The notes below the pieces were generated by a model. The model worked only from the letters and a program-made list of their open reading frames with translations, did no database searches and was not told the origin of the DNA. From contig NZ_JAJCXB010000003.1 in assembly GCF_020564935.1 (NCBI RefSeq), positions 186,001-250,000 on the forward strand: 64,000 nt of DNA, given 5' to 3'. A program made the translations under genes and the position numbers. This DNA comes from Streptomyces pinistramenti (GTDB lineage: Bacteria; Actinomycetota; Actinomycetes; Streptomycetales; Streptomycetaceae). Shown here in pieces: positions 25,549 through 36,343 of this stretch; within the stretch, counting starts at the first letter, position 1; each line of letters opens with the position of its first letter.

Positions 25549-26481
25549 TCAGACGGTGAGGACGAGCTTGCCCTGGAGGTGACCGCCGTCGAGCAGCCGG
25601 TGCGCGTCGGCGACGCGCTCGAACGGGAACGTCTCCTGCACGTGGACCCGGAGTCTGCCCTGTTCGACGAGTTCGACGAGACCTCGCAGAGCGACCGGAT
25701 CGGGGTCGACCGCGATGCCGCTGAAGCGCATGCCGGCCGCCTCGTACTTGGCGACCAGCTCCGAATCCCCCTCGGCGACCGCCGTCACCAGGTGACCGCC
25801 CGGTCGGAGCACTTCGAGCGACCGCTCGACGGTGTCGCCGCCGATCGTGTCGAGCACGACGTCGATGTCGCGGACCGCCTCGGTGAAGTCGACCGCCGTG
25901 TAGTCGATCACCTCGTCGGCGCCGAACCCCTCGACGAACTTCTGCTTGCTCCCGCTGGCGGTCGCGATCACGTGCGCGCCGAGCGCTTTCGCGATCTGGA
26001 TGGCGACGTGGCCGACCCCGCCACCACCGCCGTGGACCAGGACGCGGTCGCCCTCGGTCACGCCGCCGAGGTCGACGAGGCCCTGCCACGCCGTCAGCCC
26101 GACGACCGGCAGCGCGGAGGCCTCGACGTGCGAGAGCGACGCAGGCTTGCGTGCCAGGTGCAACGCCGGCGCCGACACGACCTCGGCGTACGCGCTCGCC
26201 GCCCGCGGGAACAGCGGCATCCCGAACACCTCGTCGCCGGGCCTGAACCTATACGTCAGAGACCCCTCCTCGACCACGCCGCTGATGTCCCAGCCGAGGA
26301 TGAACGGCGGCCGGCCGAGCAGCGGGGGGAACTCGCCGGCGCGCAGGAGCGCCTCCAGCGGGTTCAGCCCGATCGCCTTGACGCGGACGAGAACCTCGGT
26401 CGGGAGCGGCTGGGGCTCGGGCGCGTCCACGATGGTGAGCACCTCGGGACCGCCGAGCATCTGCTGGGTGATGACTCGCAT
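25549..26481 (-). CDS. NADP-dependent quinone-oxidoreductase-type MDR protein
   Basis: A 310-residue medium-chain dehydrogenase/reductase without the catalytic or structural zinc-binding residues. It starts MRVITQQMLGGPEVL, with the GroES-like domain up to about residue 120. The Rossmann domain carries VLVHGGGGGVGHVAIQIAKA (cofactor-binding GGxGxxG-like turn) and SGSKQKFV. The family reduces quinones or enones with NADPH. It is divergent from an HxlR regulator and separated by a 90-base region with paired GGTACC motifs; HxlR proteins commonly control such genes in response to electrophile or redox stress. Confidence 0.88.
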   Translation of the reverse strand: MRVITQQMLGGPEVLTIVDAPEPQPLPTEVLVRVKAIGLNPLEALLRAGEFPPLLGRPPFILGWDISGVVEEGSLTYRFRPGDEVFGMPLFPRAASAYAEVVSAPALHLARKPASLSHVEASALPVVGLTAWQGLVDLGGVTEGDRVLVHGGGGGVGHVAIQIAKALGAHVIATASGSKQKFVEGFGADEVIDYTAVDFTEAVRDIDVVLDTIGGDTVERSLEVLRPGGHLVTAVAEGDSELVAKYEAAGMRFSGIAVDPDPVALRGLVELVEQGRLRVHVQETFPFERVADAHRLLDGGHLQGKLVLTV

Positions 26482-26539
26482 GACTCTCCTGGCTTGGGAA
26501 GGGGAGAGAACCCAGGCTATGAATTTGATAGGAACCAGC

Positions 26540-26563
26540 AGGTACCTTCGGCGCAGGTACCTT
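26540..26563. promoter_or_regulatory. Paired AGGTACCTT sites, HxlR operator candidate
   Basis: AGGTACCTT occurs at 26540-26548 and again at 26555-26563, 15 bases start to start. Each unit is itself palindromic (AGGTACCT). Placement between the divergent oxidoreductase and HxlR genes makes it the likely HxlR binding site. Confidence 0.6.
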
Positions 26564-26570
26564 GGGCGAC

Positions 26571-26951
26571 ATGAGCGGTTTCGGTCCCGGTGATCCCTTT
26601 CTCGCCGACTGTCCAGCGCGTCTGGCGGTCGAGCTGATCGCCGACAAGTGGACGGTGGTCGTGCTCTACGGCCTCAGCAAGGGCCCGGTGCGCCATGGCG
26701 AGCTGATCGAGCTGATCGGCGGCATCTCCCGCAAGATGCTCACCCAGACGCTCCGACGACTCCAGGCGCACGGACTCATCCGCCGCCACGCCTACGCCGA
26801 GGTACCGCCCCGCGTCGAGTACGAGCTCACCCCGCTCGGGGCGACGCTGATCGATCCGATCCACATGCTGACCGAATGGGCGAGAGCGAACGGCGACGCA
26901 GTGCTCGATGCGCTCGACGCGGACCCCGAGCCGGTCGCCCATGGCGACTGA
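26571..26951 (+). CDS. HxlR-family transcriptional regulator
   Basis: A 126-residue winged-helix regulator. DCPARLAVELIADKWTVVVL, then LSKGPVRHGEL and GISRKMLTQTLRRLQAHGLI are the HxlR signature, and the N-terminal cysteine (C13) before helix 1 is the residue that senses thiol or aldehyde stress in relatives. ATG at 26571 was chosen; an in-frame TTG at 26562 is less likely. It is divergent from the oxidoreductase it probably controls. Confidence 0.88.
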   Translation: MSGFGPGDPFLADCPARLAVELIADKWTVVVLYGLSKGPVRHGELIELIGGISRKMLTQTLRRLQAHGLIRRHAYAEVPPRVEYELTPLGATLIDPIHMLTEWARANGDAVLDALDADPEPVAHGD

Positions 26952-27030
26952 GGCCCCGGCTAGGGACGGCCTCGCGAGATCCACCCCAGCCGGTACAGCC
27001 ATCCAGCACCCTCAGAGCAACTCAGCCGCG

Positions 27031-27100
27031 CGACTTCGGTTCGCTGAGACAGAAGGACGAACGACTCGGTTCGTTGAGAAGCGACTCGATTGAGCGAGAC
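27031..27100 (+). repeat. Cluster of three related short repeats
   Basis: Three units of the CGACT-GGTTCG-TGAGA type lie at 27031-27056, 27062-27079 and 27082-27100. The middle one is identical over 18 bases to the copy at 25452-25469, on the other side of the oxidoreductase/HxlR pair. Confidence 0.6.
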
Positions 27101-27148
27101 GGGACAGCTCCGCCAGGGCATGACCCCGCCGCGGCGATGTATTAGAGT

Positions 27149-27166
27149 TATCTCGACATCGAGATA
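27149..27166. promoter_or_regulatory. Perfect palindrome, TamR-like operator of aconitase
   Basis: TATCTCGACATCGAGATA has 8-base arms and a CA centre. MarR-family TamR of S. coelicolor, which responds to citrate and aconitate, is reported to bind an inverted repeat of this kind at aconitase and related genes; I recall that from literature rather than from the sequence. Confidence 0.55.
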
Positions 27167-27195
27167 TCTGCCGAGAGGCGTACCGCTGCCGCGCT

Positions 27196-30037
<2,842 letters not shown>

Positions 30038-30052
30038 GTGCCCTGAGCACCT

Positions 30053-30090
30053 GAAGGGCCGCACTCCGTCGATACGGGGTGCGGCCCTTC
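30053..30090. terminator. Strong bidirectional terminator between aconitase and GH92 genes
   Basis: Arms GAAGGGCCGCACTCC (30053-30067) and GGGGTGCGGCCCTTC (30076-30090) pair with one G-T wobble around an 8-base loop. It serves the two convergent genes. Confidence 0.85.
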
Positions 30091-30116
30091 GCGCATGTAC
30101 GGGTGCGCGGCCCGGA

Positions 30117-33100
30117 CTACGCCAGCAGCTCGATCTCCGCCAGAGAGCTGCCCGGCCCTTCCGGCACCAGGCGGTAGTGCCGGTAGCTGCCCGGTGTGCC
30201 GACGGCGAAGACGCGGGTCTGGTGGTCCCAGCGGAAGGACTCGCCCGAGCGGTGGTCGAGCGGCTTCCAGTGGCTGCCGTCGGCGGAACCCTCCAGCGTC
30301 CAGCCCTTGGGCGCCTTGGCGCGATCCGCCGAGGTGAGGGTGTACGAGGTGACCTCGGCCGGCTTCGCCAGGTCGACCGGGGTCCGGGTGAACGGTGCCG
30401 AGGTGCCGGAGGTGTTGTCGAAGAGCGGTCCGGCGGCCGGGTCCGTCACGTCGGCGGGTGGCGAGGGCACCTTGTCGTCGCGGGTGATCGACGTGGGGGC
30501 CGCGTCCTTGCCGGTGCCCCAGGACGACGGGCGGGCGCCCATCGCGAAGTCCAGGGTGCCGCCGCGGGCCAGCAGCTCGTGCGGCAGCGCGGTGGAATTC
30601 CACGGCTTTCCGTTGACCCGCAGATTCTGGACGTAGATATTCCGTGCGCTGTTGCGGGGCGCGTTGACGACGAGGTCGCGGCCGTTTTCCAGATGGACGG
30701 TGGCCTTGGTGAACAGCGGGGAGCCCACCGCGTATTCGCCCTGGCCCATCACCAGCGGATAGAAGCCGAGCGCGCTGAAGACGTACCACGCGGACATCTC
30801 ACCGTTGTCCTCGTCGCCCGGATATCCCTGCCCGATCTCGCTGCCGACATAGAGCCGGGACAGCACTTCGCGGACCTTGTCCTGCGTTTTCCAGGGCTGT
30901 CCCGCGGCGTCATAGGTGTACGCGATGTGGTGCGAGGGCTGGTTGCTGTGCCCGTACATGCCCATCCGGGTGTCCCGGGCCTCGGTCATCTCGTGGATGA
31001 CGTCGCCGTAGGAACCGGCGAATTCCTTCGACGCGGTTTCCGGGGTGGCGAAATAGGTGTCCAGCTTCTTCGCCAGACCGGCCCTGCCGCCGTAGAGGTT
31101 GGCCAGCCCGCGGGTGTCCTGCGGCGCGGTGAAGGCGTACGTCCAGGCGTTGGTCTCGGTGTAGTCGTTGCCCCAGACCCGCGGGTCGAACTTCCCCGGC
31201 GGCAGCCGCCAGTTGCCCTTGGCGTCCTTGCCCTGGAAGAAGCCGGTGCCCTTGTCGAAGAGCTTGACGTAATTCTGGGCGCGGCCCAGGAAATAGTCGG
31301 ACTCCTCCTTGTAGCGGGCCTTGTGCGTCTTCGCGTGGAGGGCCTTGCCCATACGGGAGATGCCGAAGTCGTTGAGGTAGCCCTCAAGCGCCCAGGAAGC
31401 GCCTTCCCGGGTGTCGGTGCTGGTGTAGCCGAGGAAGGGCGATGTGCTCATGCCCTTGCGGCCGACACCGGGGGACGGCGGGGCGACGGTGGCATTCTTG
31501 ACGGCTGCTTCGTAGGCGGCCTCGGCGTCGAATTTCACGCCCTTCACATAGGCGTCGGCGAAGGCCACATCGGAACTCGTTCCGGTCATCAGGTCCGCAT
31601 AGCCCGGCGACGACCAGCGGGATATCCAGCCGCCGTCCTTGTACTGCTGGACGAATCCGTCCACCATCTCGCCCGCCCGTTTCGGGGTGAGGAGGGAATA
31701 GGCCGGCCAGGTCGTCCGGTAGGTGTCCCAGAAGCCGTTGTTGACGTGGATCGAGCCGTCGACGATCTTCGAGCCGGTGCGGGTCGGGGTGTCCTCGCCG
31801 ACCTGGGGGGAGAACGGGCTGGCGTAGCGGGTGCGCGAACCGACCTGTTCCGAGCCGGAGTTGGGGTAGAGGTAGAGGCGGTAGAGGTTGGAGTAGAGCG
31901 TGGTGAGCTGGTCGCGGCTGGCGCCCTCGACCTCGATGCGGCCCAGGATGTCGTCCCACTGCGCCTGGGCCCGGTGCTCGGTCCGCGCGAAGGACGTGCC
32001 GGCCGGTATCTCGCGGGAGAGGTTGGCCTTCGCCTGGTCGGTGCCGATCAGGGAGGTGGCGATGCGCAGGGTGACGGTGCGGTCGGCGCCGGGCTTGAAG
32101 CGCAGGTAGCCGGTGACGTCCTTGCCCCCGCCCCCGTCGAGCCGGCCGCCCCGGGTGACCGGCGCGTCGAAGACGCCGTAGACGAAGAGCCGGGTGGCGC
32201 CGGTCGACAGGCCGCTCTTGACGTCCGAGAAGCCGCTGACGGTCCCGTGCGCGGGGTCCAGGGTGAGCCCGCCCTTGTTGCTGACGTTGTCGAAGATCAG
32301 GTTCGCGTCGTCGCCGGGGAAGGTGAAGCGCATCATCGCGGCGTGGTCGGTCGGGGTGATCTCCGTCTTGAGGCCGTTGTCGAAGGTCACGCCGTAGTAG
32401 TGCGGCTTCGCGGTCTCTCTCTCATGGTGGAAGGGCAGCGCGCGGGCGGTGCGGGAGGCGTCCGGGACGCCGTGGGCCGTCGACGGCATCACCTGGAAGG
32501 TCTGCCGGTCGCCCATCCAGGGGCTGGGCTCGTGGCTGGCGCTGAACGCCTGGAGGGTGGGGAGGTTGTCGGCGTTGTTCTTTTTCGCGTACTCGTAGAG
32601 CCAGTCGGACGAGCCCGCGTCGGTCACCGGCGTCCAGAAGTTGAAGCCATTGGGGACGGCGGTGGCGGGGAAGGTGTTGCCGCGCGAGAAGCTGCCGCTG
32701 GAGAGGGTGCCGCGGGTGGTCTTCGCGTAGTCGGAGAGATGGGCGAGCGGTTTGTCCTGGGGCTTCGGGCCGATCGTGAGGTCGTCGACCCAGCCGCTGA
32801 AGGCCGGGGCGGTCTTCGGGGCGGCGGGCGCGTCGTAGGCGACCAGGATCCGGTCGATGACCTTGCCCGCGGCCACCGCGCCGATCCGCGAGGTGCGGTC
32901 GTTCCACTGGTTGACGTAGAGCATCTTGGCGGCGGCCTGGCCCTGCGGCGTCAGCGGGGTGCCGTGCTGGTCGACGGCGTGCAGCTCGCTGAGGTAGCTG
33001 CCGTCGGTGAAGGCCAGGTCGACGGCGATGTGGGTCGCGGGGTAGTCCAGGTCGGTCTTCGCCATCTCCGGGAAGATCTTGTAGGAGAGCGAAGTGGCCG

Positions 33101-33524
33101 CGGTGACCGGGGTGTTGACGTCGAAGACCTTGTTGTACGCGTAGCCGTGGCCGGCGGCGGCGTGGGTGCCGGCATAGTGCAGCGCATGGCGGCCGGAGAA
33201 GCCCGCGCCCGCCTTGGCGGTGGGGGAGTCGGCGGGTCCTGTGCCGGTACGGGTGGTCATTCCCGGTGTCGCGGCGCCGCCCTGCGGGGTGACGCCGGCG
33301 GCCTTGGGGTGCCCGTCGGGACCGGTCTCGGGGGTGTCGTTCCAGTCGGGCAGCGGCTGGCCGGGCTCGAAGGAGGAGCTGAAGGCCGCCGCGCCAGGGG
33401 GCTTCGGGGGCGGCGCGGCCTGGGCGGCCGGGCCGTACGCGGTGAGGACGAGCAGCGCGGCGGCCGCGAGGGCGGCGGGCCTGGCTATCGTCCGCAGGGG
33501 GGTGTGCCGGTGTCTGAGCCGCAC
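30117..33524 (-). CDS. Secreted GH92 alpha-mannosidase with discoidin-like C-terminal domain
   Basis: A 1135-residue exoenzyme. A signal peptide spans about residues 1-36 (hydrophobic run ending AAQAA). Roughly residues 45-230 form an extra beta-rich module. The GH92 core follows from about 270 (GNTFPATAVPNGFNFWTPVT; FWDTYRTTWPAYSLLTP; GYPGDEDNGEMSAWYVFSAL with catalytic acidic residues). The last 130 residues resemble an F5/8-type carbohydrate-binding domain. The family hydrolyses alpha-mannosides with calcium, as on fungal or yeast mannan. GTG at 33524 has GAGAGGG six bases upstream. It is divergent from the NgcEFG importer, suggesting co-regulation of polysaccharide use. Confidence 0.92.
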   Translation of the reverse strand: MRLRHRHTPLRTIARPAALAAAALLVLTAYGPAAQAAPPPKPPGAAAFSSSFEPGQPLPDWNDTPETGPDGHPKAAGVTPQGGAATPGMTTRTGTGPADSPTAKAGAGFSGRHALHYAGTHAAAGHGYAYNKVFDVNTPVTAATSLSYKIFPEMAKTDLDYPATHIAVDLAFTDGSYLSELHAVDQHGTPLTPQGQAAAKMLYVNQWNDRTSRIGAVAAGKVIDRILVAYDAPAAPKTAPAFSGWVDDLTIGPKPQDKPLAHLSDYAKTTRGTLSSGSFSRGNTFPATAVPNGFNFWTPVTDAGSSDWLYEYAKKNNADNLPTLQAFSASHEPSPWMGDRQTFQVMPSTAHGVPDASRTARALPFHHERETAKPHYYGVTFDNGLKTEITPTDHAAMMRFTFPGDDANLIFDNVSNKGGLTLDPAHGTVSGFSDVKSGLSTGATRLFVYGVFDAPVTRGGRLDGGGGKDVTGYLRFKPGADRTVTLRIATSLIGTDQAKANLSREIPAGTSFARTEHRAQAQWDDILGRIEVEGASRDQLTTLYSNLYRLYLYPNSGSEQVGSRTRYASPFSPQVGEDTPTRTGSKIVDGSIHVNNGFWDTYRTTWPAYSLLTPKRAGEMVDGFVQQYKDGGWISRWSSPGYADLMTGTSSDVAFADAYVKGVKFDAEAAYEAAVKNATVAPPSPGVGRKGMSTSPFLGYTSTDTREGASWALEGYLNDFGISRMGKALHAKTHKARYKEESDYFLGRAQNYVKLFDKGTGFFQGKDAKGNWRLPPGKFDPRVWGNDYTETNAWTYAFTAPQDTRGLANLYGGRAGLAKKLDTYFATPETASKEFAGSYGDVIHEMTEARDTRMGMYGHSNQPSHHIAYTYDAAGQPWKTQDKVREVLSRLYVGSEIGQGYPGDEDNGEMSAWYVFSALGFYPLVMGQGEYAVGSPLFTKATVHLENGRDLVVNAPRNSARNIYVQNLRVNGKPWNSTALPHELLARGGTLDFAMGARPSSWGTGKDAAPTSITRDDKVPSPPADVTDPAAGPLFDNTSGTSAPFTRTPVDLAKPAEVTSYTLTSADRAKAPKGWTLEGSADGSHWKPLDHRSGESFRWDHQTRVFAVGTPGSYRHYRLVPEGPGSSLAEIELLA

Positions 33525-33543
33525 GCGAGCCCTCTCAACGGTG

Positions 33544-33558
33544 TTGACATCGTTGTCA
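33544..33558 (-). promoter_or_regulatory. Inverted repeat in GH92 promoter
   Basis: TGACATCGTTGTCA (33545-33558) is a 5-base inverted repeat, TGACA/TGTCA, 21 to 34 bases upstream of the GH92 start codon. It could be a LacI- or ROK-type operator blocking transcription start. Confidence 0.4.
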
Positions 33559-33719
33559 GTTGGATAACGCAGAGATAAGTAACGTGCGTGGGATCTTTGG
33601 TGTCAAGAGTGCGGAGCGATCCTGCGATACGGCCGCCGCGGAAGGCGCGCCGGCCGATGAGGTCTCAACTCGGGAAAGACACTGCCGAACCGTGCATTCG
33701 ATCTTGCCGGTCGACCGGA

Positions 33720-33735
33720 AGTGGACTATACCTGT
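33720..33735. promoter_or_regulatory. DasR responsive element (dre-like) before ngcE
   Basis: AGTGGACTATACCTGT matches the dre pattern AnTGGTCTAGACCAnT at most positions, including TGG-CTA-ACC. DasR is the GntR repressor of chitin and N-acetylglucosamine uptake genes, and ngcEFG is a logical target. Confidence 0.7.
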
Positions 33736-33781
33736 CGGCGTCCGACCGGCCGTGACCACAGGCCCGCGGACCCGGGGGGAA

Positions 33782-33888
33782 ATGCGGGGATCGGATGATT
33801 TCCCCGCATATCTCTAGCGTGCCCGGTGCACATCCCGTACAACTCAGCTCCATCTGATGACCTGCGGTACCGGGAGTTCCGGTACCGC
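33782..33888 (+). promoter_or_regulatory. Two hairpins in the ngcE 5' leader
   Basis: The first has arms ATGCGGGGA (33782-33790) and TCCCCGCAT (33801-33809). The second has a 10-base stem GCGGTACCGG (33864-33873)/CCGGTACCGC (33879-33888) with loop GAGTT and ends 30 bases before the ngcE start. They may serve attenuation or mRNA stability; no known riboswitch is recognised. Confidence 0.5.
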
Positions 33889-33918
33889 CTGAGTCCAGCA
33901 GAAGGCGAGGACTTGCGC

Positions 33919-35358
33919 ATGGGATCCACCTCGGAATTCAACCGCCGCGATCTGGTCAAGCGAGCTGCGGCCCTCGGAATTGTCGCCATTCCGGCCATGA
34001 GCGTTCTGACAGCATGTGCCGGAGCGGGCGGAGGAGGCGGCGACAAGGTCGAAAAGGGAACCAAGTCCGCCAAGAATCCGCTCGCCGTCAACGAATCCGC
34101 CGGCCTCGATGTCGTCATCTTCGACGGCGGATTCGGTGACAAGTACGCGAAGGCTGCACAGGGCGAGTACACCAAGGCATTCCCGAAGGCCGAAGGGAAG
34201 GTCAAGCTCTCCTCGACCCAGAAGATCCAGTCGACGCTGCAACCCCGGTTCAACGGCGGAAACCCGCCGGACCTCGTCGACAACTCCGGTGCCGAACAGA
34301 TGGACTTCGGCACGTTGGTGAGCAAGGACCAGCTCACCGATCTCACGCCGCTGTTCGACGCCCCGTCCATCGACGACCCGAGCAAGAAGGTCAGAGACAC
34401 GCTGCGCCCCGGCGTCCTCGAAATGGGCCAGTTCGGCGGCAAGGAGACCTGGGTCCTCTACTACGCCTACACCGTCTACGGCGTGTGGTATTCCAAGGGG
34501 AATCTGCAGAAGCTGGACGCGGAATACCCGGAGACCTGGGACGACATGCTCGCCCTGTGCGCGAAGGCGAAGAAGCGGGGCATCGCCGGCTGGACGTACC
34601 CGGGCAAGTACCCGTACTACTTCCCCTTCAGCCTCTATCCGTTCATCGCCAAGATCGGCGGCGCCGAAGTGCTGCGGCGGATCGACAATCTGGAGCCGAA
34701 CGCCTGGCACGACCCGGCGGTCAAGGACGCCTTCAACGCCTATTACGAGCTGTACCAGAAGGGCTATGTCCTCAAGGGCTCGCCCGGACTCGACCACCTC
34801 CAGTCGCAAAATGCCTGGGCCGAGGGCAAGGCGCTGTTCATCCCCAACGGCTCCTGGGTCGAGAACGAGTCGGCCAAGCAGATCGCCAAGGACCCGAATT
34901 TCCAGCTCGCGGTCGGCCCCCCGTCCAGCCTCTCCAGCTCCGACAAGATGCCGTACGGCACCCTCTGGGCGTCCGGCGGCGAGCCGTACATCGTGCCCAA
35001 GAAGGGGCGCAACTCCGAGGGCGGCATGGAGCTGCTGCGCATCATGCTCGGCAAGAAGTCCTCGCAGAATTTCATCGAGCAGGTCTCCTCGCTGACGTCG
35101 CTCGACGGCGGCACCGAGGGAATCACCTTGCCGCCCGGCCTGGCCTCGGCACAGCAGGTGCTGAAGAAAGCCGGCGGGAATATCGTCAATCCGCGGATGC
35201 AGGACTGGTACGTGGCCCTCCAGAAGGAGAAGATCGGGGTCGGCGCCATCGGCGAGATGATGGCGGGCCGTATGACACCCGACGAGGCGATCAAGAAGAT
35301 CCAGAAGTATGCCGACGACACCCGTGCGGATTCCAGCGTCACGAAGTACAAGCGCTGA
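33919..35358 (+). CDS. ngcE: N-acetylglucosamine/N,N'-diacetylchitobiose-binding lipoprotein NgcE
   Basis: A 479-residue extracytoplasmic solute-binding protein. The signal FNRRDLVKRAAALG has a twin-arginine pair and leads to the lipobox LTAC (cysteine near residue 34), so it is probably exported by Tat and lipid-anchored. The mature part follows the family-1 sugar-binding pattern (TYPGKYPYYFPFSLYPFIAK, GKALFIPNGSWVENE). ATG at 33919 has GCGAGGA about eight bases upstream. It heads an operon with two permeases; no ATPase is in the operon, as usual for MsiK-energised Streptomyces sugar importers. Similarity and order match ngcEFG. Confidence 0.92.
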   Translation: MGSTSEFNRRDLVKRAAALGIVAIPAMSVLTACAGAGGGGGDKVEKGTKSAKNPLAVNESAGLDVVIFDGGFGDKYAKAAQGEYTKAFPKAEGKVKLSSTQKIQSTLQPRFNGGNPPDLVDNSGAEQMDFGTLVSKDQLTDLTPLFDAPSIDDPSKKVRDTLRPGVLEMGQFGGKETWVLYYAYTVYGVWYSKGNLQKLDAEYPETWDDMLALCAKAKKRGIAGWTYPGKYPYYFPFSLYPFIAKIGGAEVLRRIDNLEPNAWHDPAVKDAFNAYYELYQKGYVLKGSPGLDHLQSQNAWAEGKALFIPNGSWVENESAKQIAKDPNFQLAVGPPSSLSSSDKMPYGTLWASGGEPYIVPKKGRNSEGGMELLRIMLGKKSSQNFIEQVSSLTSLDGGTEGITLPPGLASAQQVLKKAGGNIVNPRMQDWYVALQKEKIGVGAIGEMMAGRMTPDEAIKKIQKYADDTRADSSVTKYKR

Positions 35359-35419
35359 CCGGTGAGTTCGATGCGTCACCAGTGGCAGCATCCGCAGCCA
35401 GAGAACGGGATCGGTGGTC

Positions 35420-36343
35420 ATGCAGCACGGTAAATACCGTTTCATCGCGGGGTTCCTGGCCGTCCCGCTGGCGATTTACGCGGTTTTCGTGATCTCGCCG
35501 TTCGTCCAGGCCATCTACTACTCCCTCACGGACTGGACCGGGCTCAGCTCGGACATGAAGATGGTCGGGTTCGACAACTACGCACGGCTCCTCAAGGACA
35601 GCGTTTTCTGGTCCGCCGTGGGCAACAGCGTGACGCTGTTGCTGCTGCTGCCGGTGGTGACGCTCTCGCTCGGCCTCTTCTTCGCCTTCATGCTCAATGT
35701 CGGCGGCCGGCGGCGGAAGAAGGCGGTCATCGGCGGTGTGCGCGGCTCGGGCACCTATAAAATCGTCTACTTCTTCCCGCAGGTACTGTCGGTCCCGATC
35801 GTCGCGTTGCTCTTCCAGTTCGCGTACAACCCGGAGAGCGGGGCGCTCAACGCACTCTTCAAGGCGATCGGCCTCGGCCAGGTGCAGCCCGACTGGCTGG
35901 GCGATCCCCAGATCGCCCTGTGGTGCGTCATGGCCGCGATGGTGTGGGCGAATGTCGGCTTCTACGTCGTGCTCTTCTCGGCCGGTATGAGTTCCATCCC
36001 GAAAGACTTCTACGAGGCGGCGCTGCTGGATGGCGCCAACCGCATCAACACGTTCTTCCGGATCACCCTGCCGCTGCTGTGGGACACCGTGCAGACCGGC
36101 TGGATCTATATGGGAATTCTCGCCCTGGACGTCTCGGCCTTCGCTTTCGTGCAGATCATGAGCGTAGGGCCCGGAGGCCCCGACTATTCGACAGAGGTCC
36201 TTCCGCTGTACGTGTACCAGAAGACCTTCCGCGACGGTCAGGCCGGATACGCGACCGCCATCGGCGTTTCCCTGCTGATCGTGACCCTCATCTTCTCGGC
36301 CATCGTCATGCGGCTGGGACGACGCGAGCGACTGGAGTTCTGA
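35420..36343 (+). CDS. ngcF: Sugar ABC transporter permease NgcF
   Basis: A 307-residue inner-membrane protein with six hydrophobic segments. The cytoplasmic EAA loop is YEAALLDGANRINTFFRITL, which contacts the ATPase. Start chosen at ATG 35420 (MQHGKYRF, the usual N-terminus of NgcF proteins); a GTG two codons upstream is possible, and the ribosome-binding site is weak for both. It is the second gene of the operon, 61 bases after ngcE, and its TGA shares a base with the next ATG (TGATG), indicating translational coupling with ngcG. Confidence 0.92.
   Translation: MQHGKYRFIAGFLAVPLAIYAVFVISPFVQAIYYSLTDWTGLSSDMKMVGFDNYARLLKDSVFWSAVGNSVTLLLLLPVVTLSLGLFFAFMLNVGGRRRKKAVIGGVRGSGTYKIVYFFPQVLSVPIVALLFQFAYNPESGALNALFKAIGLGQVQPDWLGDPQIALWCVMAAMVWANVGFYVVLFSAGMSSIPKDFYEAALLDGANRINTFFRITLPLLWDTVQTGWIYMGILALDVSAFAFVQIMSVGPGGPDYSTEVLPLYVYQKTFRDGQAGYATAIGVSLLIVTLIFSAIVMRLGRRERLEF

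Larger units (their letters stand above)
33525..33918. other. Divergent regulatory region between GH92 and ngcE
   Basis: About 390 bases with no gene. It holds an inverted repeat near the GH92 start, a DasR-like site, and two hairpins in the ngcE leader, each listed separately. Confidence 0.75.

Noticed and set aside
30177..33578. An 1133-codon open frame opposite the GH92 gene
   Set aside because: The same mirror effect. The minus-strand gene has a signal peptide and catalytic motifs; the opposite frame has none.
33782..33888. Known riboswitch in the ngcE leader
   Set aside because: The hairpins do not match glmS, preQ1, glycine or other riboswitch cores that I can recognise.
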